Assembly: GCA_030601965.1 (NCBI GenBank) | Contig: JAUWAR010000039.1 | Span: 1 to 11,078, forward strand | Length of the DNA stretch: 11,078 bases | DNA from: a bacterium | Lineage (GTDB): Bacteria; Hydrothermota; UBA3073; JACQXS01; JAUWAR01 | Reading direction: 5' to 3' | Part shown: positions 7,142 through 11,078 of the stretch, piece after piece | How the letters are laid out: each line of letters opens with the position of its first letter | How positions within the stretch are numbered: the first letter of the stretch is position 1 | The notes under the pieces: model-generated | The model's input: the letters and a program-made list of their open reading frames with translations, nothing else | Database searches by the model: none | Told to the model about the DNA's origin: nothing | Program-made: the position numbers and the translations under genes

Positions 7142-7198
7142 GGTTAATTGGTTAATTAGTTAATTAGAAACCACTCACTACTCGCCACTCACCAATTA
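7142..7198. repeat. Second copy of the composite intercistronic repeat, opposite orientation
   Basis: Read on the minus strand, this gap begins right after the holB stop with GGTGAGTGGCGAGTAGTGAG-type words. It then has three 8-bp units (AATTAACT, AATTAACC, AATTAACC at 7165-7142) and ends 3 nt before the ricT ATG. The order of parts is the same as at 2315-2364 on the plus strand. In both cases the element is oriented with respect to transcription: GTGAG words next to the upstream stop, AATTAACY units next to the downstream start. Confidence 0.8.
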
Positions 7199-8131
7199 TC
7201 ATGGTAAGTTCTTTGCAAGAAAAGGAATACTAAGTTCCTTTTTTACATTCCTTCTAATTGCCTGATAAACATCTTCACACACTCTTATTCCTTTTCCTGA
7301 ATCCTTTATCTCCTCTAAAGAAAGGTCAGAATTTCTTATCCTATCAAATAGTCCAATAGAGAAAAATAATGCATCTCTGTATATAGTTTCAAGCACCTGT
7401 ATAAATTCCTCAAGTTCTGGATTGGAGGTGATTACTTCTTCCAGAAAATCTATCCTTTCTTTTATACTACTTCTCAAAAATAGTGGCATTCTTTTTCTTG
7501 AATTATCTTGATTCTCTAATATATTGAGTGCATTGCCAATACTCCCATTTGACAATGTTGAAACAAGTTCTAATTTCTCCTGCTCAATATCAGTATTAGA
7601 AGTAAGGAAAAACCTAATTTCATGCGTATGCAGCCTTCTAAATGGGACTTTCTGTGTCCTTGAGATGATTGTAGGAAATAGAAAATCCCGATTTTGTGTA
7701 ATCAATATAAAAAGATGATTATCAGGTGGTTCTTCAAGAATTTTTAGAAAGGCATTACTGGACTCCTCTGTCATTTTTTCGGCTTCTGTTATAATAGTTA
7801 CTTTATATTTACCATAAGCAGATTTATATGAAGTCCTCTGTTTGAGTTCTCGTATTGTATCTATTAATATTGACCCTTTTTCACCAGGTTTTATAACTTC
7901 CACATCTGGACTGATACCCTTTTCTATCATTACGCAGTTCTCACATTTGTCACAGGAATCAAACCTTTCTTGTTCACAATTTAACGTCTTTGCAAACATA
8001 GTGGCTGTGAGTATCTTGCCAACTCCATCAGGACCATAGAAAAGGTAAGCATTGGGAATTCTTGCCTTTTTCATTCCTCCTTTAAGCAGTCTTATTGCTA
8101 TTTCTTGACCTATAATATCGTTAAAAGACAT
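7199..8131 (-). CDS. holB: DNA polymerase III subunit delta'
   Basis: Clamp-loader subunit that, with DnaX and delta, loads the beta sliding clamp at primed sites. The 310 residues match an AAA+ clamp-loader subunit: N-terminal IIGQE box, P-loop GPDGVGKI (33-40), zinc module C52, C60, C63, C66, Walker B/sensor region with EKMTEESSNAFLKILEEPP (about 118-136) and ISRTQ (156-160) where DnaX-type subunits have SRC. The P-loop ends in Ile instead of Thr/Ser, and SRC is altered; both suggest poor or no ATP hydrolysis, which is usual for delta' and argues against DnaX. The C-terminal helical collar is poorly conserved, as expected. It lies between the EnvC-like gene and ricT, next to which holB is often found. 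The annotated start at 8131 begins at MSFNDIIGQE, typical for the family. Confidence 0.93.
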   Translation of the reverse strand: MSFNDIIGQEIAIRLLKGGMKKARIPNAYLFYGPDGVGKILTATMFAKTLNCEQERFDSCDKCENCVMIEKGISPDVEVIKPGEKGSILIDTIRELKQRTSYKSAYGKYKVTIITEAEKMTEESSNAFLKILEEPPDNHLFILITQNRDFLFPTIISRTQKVPFRRLHTHEIRFFLTSNTDIEQEKLELVSTLSNGSIGNALNILENQDNSRKRMPLFLRSSIKERIDFLEEVITSNPELEEFIQVLETIYRDALFFSIGLFDRIRNSDLSLEEIKDSGKGIRVCEDVYQAIRRNVKKELSIPFLAKNLP

Positions 8132-8136
8132 AACGC

Positions 8137-8332
8137 GAAGAGTAATGAGTTATGAGTAGTGGGTTGTGGGTAAGTAAGGATATGTTGTGAGTTATGTGTG
8201 GTGAGTAGTGGGTTTGGTTGTGAGCAGTGAGGATGTGGAAAATCCCCCACTACTCATCCCCACAACCTAACTCATAACTCAAAACTCACCCATACAACTC
8301 AATCTCACAACTCACCCATAAAACTCATTTCA
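8137..8332. repeat. Two-armed degenerate repeat with opposite strand bias
   Basis: The left arm (8137-8238) is G/T/A with only one C (8225) and is built from words such as GAGTAGTGGG, GAGTTATG and TTGTGGG. The right arm (8239-8332) contains no G at all and holds the complementary words (CCCACTACTCA, CAACCTAACTC, ACTCATAACTCA). The arms are therefore an imperfect inverted array meeting at about 8239-8244. It fills the gap between the EnvC-like gene and holB; the EnvC-gene stop TGA (8327-8325) is the TGAGT of the last unit. I see no coding potential, no spacer structure and no gene in these 193 intergenic bases. Confidence 0.8.
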
Positions 8333-9395
8333 GGTAGTTTAATGGGTTCACTGCTTTACCGTTTTTTCTTAACTCAAAGTGCAGAAGCGAACCCCTTATT
8401 GAACCTGTATCACCCACTTTCCCAATTATGGTACCAATTTCTACCTCTTCTCCTTTTAACACAAGTATTCTGGAAAGATGGGCATAAAGGGAGTGAAATC
8501 CATTTTTATGGTCAATGAGAACAATCTTGCCATAGCCCAGAAAATCATCTGCATATACAACTTCTCCATCTCCACAGGCTTTAACAGGCATCCCTGGTGG
8601 AGACTCTATATCTATGCCATTACTTATAAGTTTTGTTCCATACTCTGGACCCTGAACTGTGCCATAAGAAAGAATAATTCTTCCCTTAATTGGCCATACT
8701 ATATTACCAAATTGCCCTGCTCCGGGATACTTCTTAAGCCCTGCTATTAATCCCTCTAATCTATTTCGGGATTCCTGTAACTCATTCAAAACCCTTGCCT
8801 TTAACTCCTTTTCTTCTTTTATTTTCTTAAGCAATTTATCTTTTGCCCTTTTTTCTGATTTTAGAGCGTGTTTTTCATCCTCTTGCTTTTTTCTTACACT
8901 ATGCAGTTTATTAAGTTCGATTTCAAGGTTTGTCCTTTTGAAATCAAGGGATTGCCTCAAAGTTTCTATTTGCTTTACTTTCCTCTGATTAGCATCAAGT
9001 ATATAATCTATATACCGTATATTTACAAGGTCAGGCTCAAAAACTTCAGATGAGGTAATCACCTCTTTATATAAGAGGACAAGTCTTTGCTCCATACTAT
9101 TTTTCTCTGATTTAAGATTTAGATTAGCCTTGTCACTTCCTTGTGTTAAAATAGATATCCTTTGTTCAATCTCTTTTTCTTCTTGCTGTAATTTCTTAAT
9201 ATTCTTCTCTTTTCGCTCTATGCTTTTACTAACTGCTCTGAGTTTTTCTAATATTGAACTTTCCTCCTTTTTTAAGAGTTTTTTCTCCTGTTCAGTTTTA
9301 ACTATATTTTCTTGCACAGATTGCAGTTCTTTTTCAAGCTCTACTTTTTCTTCACTATGTAAAATAAGAAATAATATCAGAAATAGGAATTTCAT
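8325..9395 (-). CDS. EnvC-like murein hydrolase activator (coiled coil plus degenerate M23/LytM domain)
   Basis: Probable envelope protein that activates cell-wall amidases during cell separation. A short hydrophobic N-terminus (about 2-12, FLFLILFLILH) suggests export. A long charged coiled coil (about 15-215) leads to a C-terminal LytM domain (about 230-356) with IVWPIKGRIILSYG, LYAHLS (303-308) and VGDTG (327-331). Two catalytic positions are changed: the usual HxGxD reads SNGID (258-262, His lost) and the HLH pair reads LLH (337-339, first His lost). Loss of these residues is known in EnvC-type activators, so I infer an activator and not an endopeptidase. It heads the minus-strand operon before holB, an unusual neighbour; the start codon is 8 nt past a predicted -10 box. 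Confidence 0.88.
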   Translation of the reverse strand: MKFLFLILFLILHSEEKVELEKELQSVQENIVKTEQEKKLLKKEESSILEKLRAVSKSIERKEKNIKKLQQEEKEIEQRISILTQGSDKANLNLKSEKNSMEQRLVLLYKEVITSSEVFEPDLVNIRYIDYILDANQRKVKQIETLRQSLDFKRTNLEIELNKLHSVRKKQEDEKHALKSEKRAKDKLLKKIKEEKELKARVLNELQESRNRLEGLIAGLKKYPGAGQFGNIVWPIKGRIILSYGTVQGPEYGTKLISNGIDIESPPGMPVKACGDGEVVYADDFLGYGKIVLIDHKNGFHSLYAHLSRILVLKGEEVEIGTIIGKVGDTGSIRGSLLHFELRKNGKAVNPLNYLK

Positions 9396-9423
9396 GTAGG
9401 GGTTTAATATATTAAACCTCTAC
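9396..9423. repeat. 28-bp palindrome with GTAG...CTAC ends at the EnvC-like gene start
   Basis: A full-length palindrome centred at 9409/9410, broken only by one G-T pair (9400/9419), running from GTAG to CTAC. It directly abuts the ATG of the EnvC-like gene and contains that gene's candidate -10 box. It has the same ends as the repeat elements at 1609-1635 and 6319-6375, but an AT-rich core, so it could be either a dispersed element or an operator. Confidence 0.7.
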
Positions 9424-9433
9424 TTTTTGTCAA
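9404..9433 (-). promoter_or_regulatory. Candidate promoter of the EnvC-holB-ricT-metG operon
   Basis: On the minus strand TTGACA (9433-9428), an 18-bp spacer and TATTAA (9409-9404). The ATG begins at 9395 after 8 nt, again leaving no room for a leader or ribosome-binding site. The -10 box sits inside the 28-bp palindrome, and the -35 box touches the tandem palindromes at 9434. Confidence 0.5.
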
Positions 9434-9463
9434 GAGATAATTATCTCAAGAGATGATTATCTC
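9434..9463. promoter_or_regulatory. Tandem palindromic sites, candidate operator
   Basis: GAGATAATTATCTC (9434-9447) is a perfect 14-bp palindrome, and GAGATGATTATCTC (9450-9463) is the same with one change; the copies are 16 bp apart and each is preceded by AA. They lie between two divergent promoters, directly adjacent to the minus-strand -35 box and 10 bp upstream of the era -35 box. This position fits binding of a dimeric regulator controlling one or both operons. The regulator is unknown. Confidence 0.6.
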
Positions 9464-9473
9464 AAGATTTAAT

Positions 9474-9502
9474 TTGACATTTTTATTGAGTTGATATATA
9501 GT
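9474..9502 (+). promoter_or_regulatory. Candidate promoter of era-gatB, leaderless geometry
   Basis: TTGACA (9474-9479), a 17-bp spacer and TATAGT (9497-9502), with the era ATG at 9510 after exactly 7 nt. No Shine-Dalgarno sequence precedes the ATG. The hexamer-to-start distance is identical to that at 1519/1527. Confidence 0.6.
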
Positions 9503-9509
9503 TTATCTT

Positions 9510-10370
9510 ATGAAATCGGGATTTGTTTCAATACTGGGCAGGCCAAATGTGGGAAAGTCCACCATTCTTAATCAATTACTCCGAACAAAACTTGTTGCAG
9601 TAACCTCAAAACCACAGACCACAAGACATAAAATTATTGGAATACTTAATGAAGACTCCTGCCAGATTATCTTCCTGGATACTCCTGGCATATTCAAACC
9701 GTCTTATAGACTTCAGAAGATAATGGTAAAAAAAGCATATTCCTCAATAGATGATGCAGACTGCATCATACATATAGTTGAGCCATTTGAGTTTGAGGAT
9801 GAAATTCTGAAAAATATAAAAAAACCTACAGTTCTTGTAATAAATAAAGTAGATTTGGTAAAGAAAAAAGAATTTGCACTTCCCTTAATAGATAGGTATA
9901 AGGAGTTTAAATTTGTGAAAGAAGTAATCACGAGCATTGCAAGTCAAGGGCTTGGCATAGAGGAGATAAAAGAGGCAGTAATTAAACTCCTGCCTGAAGG
10001 AGAGCGGTATTATCCAGAGGATATGTTATCTGACAGAAATGAGAGGTTCTTTGTCTCTGAGTTAATAAGAGAAGAGATATTTAATTCTTATGGAGAAGAG
10101 ATACCTTATGCAAGTTCTGTAAGTATTGACGAGTTTAAAGAAAGAGAGCCCAAGCATTTTATCAGGGCAATAATCTATATTGAAAGAGGTTCCGAGAAGG
10201 CTATTCTTATTGGCAAAGATGGCAGAGCGCTCAAGAAAGTTGGTATGAATGCGAGAAAAAACATAGAAAACTTTTTGAATCACCCTGTATATCTTGAATT
10301 ATGGGTAAAAGTAAGAGAAAAATGGAGAAGGAATCTGAATGATATAAAGGAATTTGGGTATGAAATATGA
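9510..10370 (+). CDS. era: GTPase Era
   Basis: Essential GTPase that binds the 3' end of 16S rRNA and assists 30S subunit maturation. The 286 residues include G1 GRPNVGKST (10-18), the G2 region PQTTRHK (35-41), G3 DTPG (57-60), G4 NKVD (112-115), a G5-like TSIAS around residue 145, and the Era-specific linker LSDRNERFFVSELIREEIF (about 173-191). A C-terminal KH domain shows IGKDGRALKKVG (about 232-243). Length is slightly below the usual 295-300 and nothing is missing. The start at 9510 is the only good choice given the N-terminal KSGFVSILGRPNVGKS pattern. It overlaps gatB by 11 nt, so the two are translated from one message. The upstream region is shared with the divergent EnvC-like operon. 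Confidence 0.97.
   Translation: MKSGFVSILGRPNVGKSTILNQLLRTKLVAVTSKPQTTRHKIIGILNEDSCQIIFLDTPGIFKPSYRLQKIMVKKAYSSIDDADCIIHIVEPFEFEDEILKNIKKPTVLVINKVDLVKKKEFALPLIDRYKEFKFVKEVITSIASQGLGIEEIKEAVIKLLPEGERYYPEDMLSDRNERFFVSELIREEIFNSYGEEIPYASSVSIDEFKEREPKHFIRAIIYIERGSEKAILIGKDGRALKKVGMNARKNIENFLNHPVYLELWVKVREKWRRNLNDIKEFGYEI
10346..10351 (+). promoter_or_regulatory. Shine-Dalgarno-like site for gatB
   Basis: AAAGGA lies 8 nt before the gatB ATG (10360), inside the end of era. It is worth noting because the genes directly behind predicted promoters lack such a site, suggesting that this organism uses ribosome-binding sites for internal genes and leaderless initiation for first genes. Confidence 0.55.
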
Positions 10371-11078
10371 ATCTGTTATCGGCATAGAGGTCCATGCTCA
10401 GCTTCTTACACGGACAAAACTCTTCTGTAGTTGTAGAGTAGACTGGCAGGCTCCTCCAAATACACTTACCTGTCCTGTTTGTCTTGGAATGCCCGGGACT
10501 TTACCCGTGCTCAATAAAAAAGCAGTAGAACTTGCAATTAAGACTGCTCTTGCCCTGAATTGTGAGATTAAAAACACCTCAGTATTTGCCCGTAAGAACT
10601 ATTTTTATCCTGATTTGCCAAAGGGTTACCAGATAACCCAGTACGAGAAACCATTGGCAAGAAATGGATTTTTAGATGTGGATGGGAAAAGAATAAGAAT
10701 AAGAAGAGTTCATCTGGAGGAGGATGCAGGTAAACTTATACATCTTAAAGATAAAACACTTATAGACTACAATAGATGTGGGACACCTCTTGTTGAGATA
10801 GTTACAGAACCTGATATAACCTCACCTAAAATGGCGCATTCTTATCTTTCGAAACTTCGGAGCATATTAAGATATTGCGATATATGTAACGGTGATATGG
10901 AAAAAGGGGCCTTGAGATGTGAACCAAACATTAGTATCTTAGTATCTTGGTATCCTGGTATCTCTGAAAAGACTAAGAAACTAAGAAACCAAGAAACCAA
11001 GAAACCAAAATTAGGGACAAAAACTGAAATAAAGAACCTAAATTCTTTAAAGGCAGTACAAAAGGGATTAGAATACGA
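10360..11078 (+). CDS. gatB: Asp-tRNA(Asn)/Glu-tRNA(Gln) amidotransferase subunit B (3' end cut by window)
   Basis: GatB recognises mischarged Glu-tRNA(Gln) or Asp-tRNA(Asn) and phosphorylates the acyl group before GatA-supplied ammonia amidates it. I translated 239 codons (family length about 475). Visible blocks are VIGIEVHAQL (6-15), zinc ligands C23, C25, C38, C41 with CPVCLGMPGTLPVLN, RKNYFYPDLPKGYQI (about 79-93), IDYNRCGTPLVEIVTEPD (about 136-153), GDMEKGALRCEPN (about 176-190) and GTKTEIKNLNS (about 218-228). Between the last two blocks relatives have a loop of roughly 9 residues after NVS; here about 26 residues are encoded by an inverted array of 8-bp repeats (10931-11006), with the frame kept. 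The gene therefore looks functional but carries a repeat-derived insertion. ATG 10360 overlaps the era stop and has AAAGGA upstream. Confidence 0.95.
   Translation, partial: MKYESVIGIEVHAQLLTRTKLFCSCRVDWQAPPNTLTCPVCLGMPGTLPVLNKKAVELAIKTALALNCEIKNTSVFARKNYFYPDLPKGYQITQYEKPLARNGFLDVDGKRIRIRRVHLEEDAGKLIHLKDKTLIDYNRCGTPLVEIVTEPDITSPKMAHSYLSKLRSILRYCDICNGDMEKGALRCEPNISILVSWYPGISEKTKKLRNQETKKPKLGTKTEIKNLNSLKAVQKGLEY
10931..11006. repeat. Inverted array of 8-bp units in frame inside gatB
   Basis: The left arm is four 8-bp units: TTAGTATC twice, TTGGTATC, CTGGTATC (10931-10962). After about 12 nt the right arm has AAGAAACT and then AAGAAACC three times (10975-11006), the reverse orientation of the same kind of unit; a weaker AAAAGACT precedes them. 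Read in one orientation both arms follow AAGAWACY. Each arm is homogeneous, while the two arms differ from each other at one position. It encodes about residues 191-216 without a stop codon and the GatB sequence resumes in frame. Confidence 0.88.

Noticed and set aside
8137..8332. Possible CRISPR array
   Set aside because: Units are short, degenerate and change strand halfway; there are no conserved repeats of 24 bp or more with unique spacers.
8478..8750. Plus-strand open frames opposite the EnvC-like gene (also 9130-9399)
   Set aside because: They are shadows of the minus-strand LytM/coiled-coil coding sequence, with no family resemblance.
9396..9428. Intrinsic terminator on the plus strand (palindrome followed by TTTTT)
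   Set aside because: No plus-strand gene ends here; the hairpin overlaps the start and promoter of a minus-strand gene. The T-run at 6376-6381 is likewise antisense to the operon.
10931..11006. Frameshift, pseudogene or intron in gatB
   Set aside because: The frame is open throughout and conserved GatB sequence resumes in the same frame; the insert is purely 8-bp repeats and too short for an intron or intein.

Overview
The window is AT-rich bacterial DNA with tightly packed, mostly essential housekeeping genes. None of the genes fixes the phylum. The combination of a GspE/PilB-type ATPase, an EnvC-like hydrolase activator, RicT, a MetRS with a fused C-terminal tRNA-binding domain and an Era-GatB operon, together with many small palindromic or tandem repeats between and inside genes, suggests an uncultured bacterial lineage known mainly from metagenomes. 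That placement is inference.

Layout: (1) 1-1440, minus strand: the N-terminal 480 codons of a GspE/PilB assembly ATPase, running off the left edge. (2) 1441-1526: a compact divergent promoter region. (3) 1527-4293, plus strand: an apparent operon of a metallo-beta-lactamase-fold hydrolase of the RNase Z-like group, an MscS-type channel, and an overlapping two-gene module resembling a type IV (AbiEii-type) toxin-antitoxin pair. (4) 4332-9395, minus strand: an operon read from right to left as EnvC-like M23 protein, holB, ricT, metG. holB, ricT and metG are also near each other in other bacteria. (5) 9396-9509: a second divergent promoter region with tandem palindromes. (6) 9510-11078, plus strand: era overlapping gatB, which runs off the right edge.

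Two features of the DNA stand out. First, all four candidate promoters at the heads of the operons have a perfect TTGACA -35 box, 17-18 bp (16 in one alternative) before a -10-like hexamer, and the start codon 7-9 nt after that hexamer. This is the geometry of leaderless transcripts, whereas the internal gene gatB has a Shine-Dalgarno-like sequence. Second, the four same-strand gaps of about 60-190 bp are almost filled by repeats that start at or just after the upstream stop codon. Related repeats also lie in frame inside two protein genes: an inverted array of 8-bp units in gatB, and two GC-rich palindromes in the hydrolase gene. The 8-bp units share a pattern (about AANWWACY) between gatB and two gaps. 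The palindromes share GTAG...CTAC ends between the hydrolase gene, the ricT-metG gap and the 9.4 kb promoter region. This is reminiscent of Rickettsia palindromic elements and is the most interesting signal here. No transposase, CRISPR array, tRNA or rRNA is visible.
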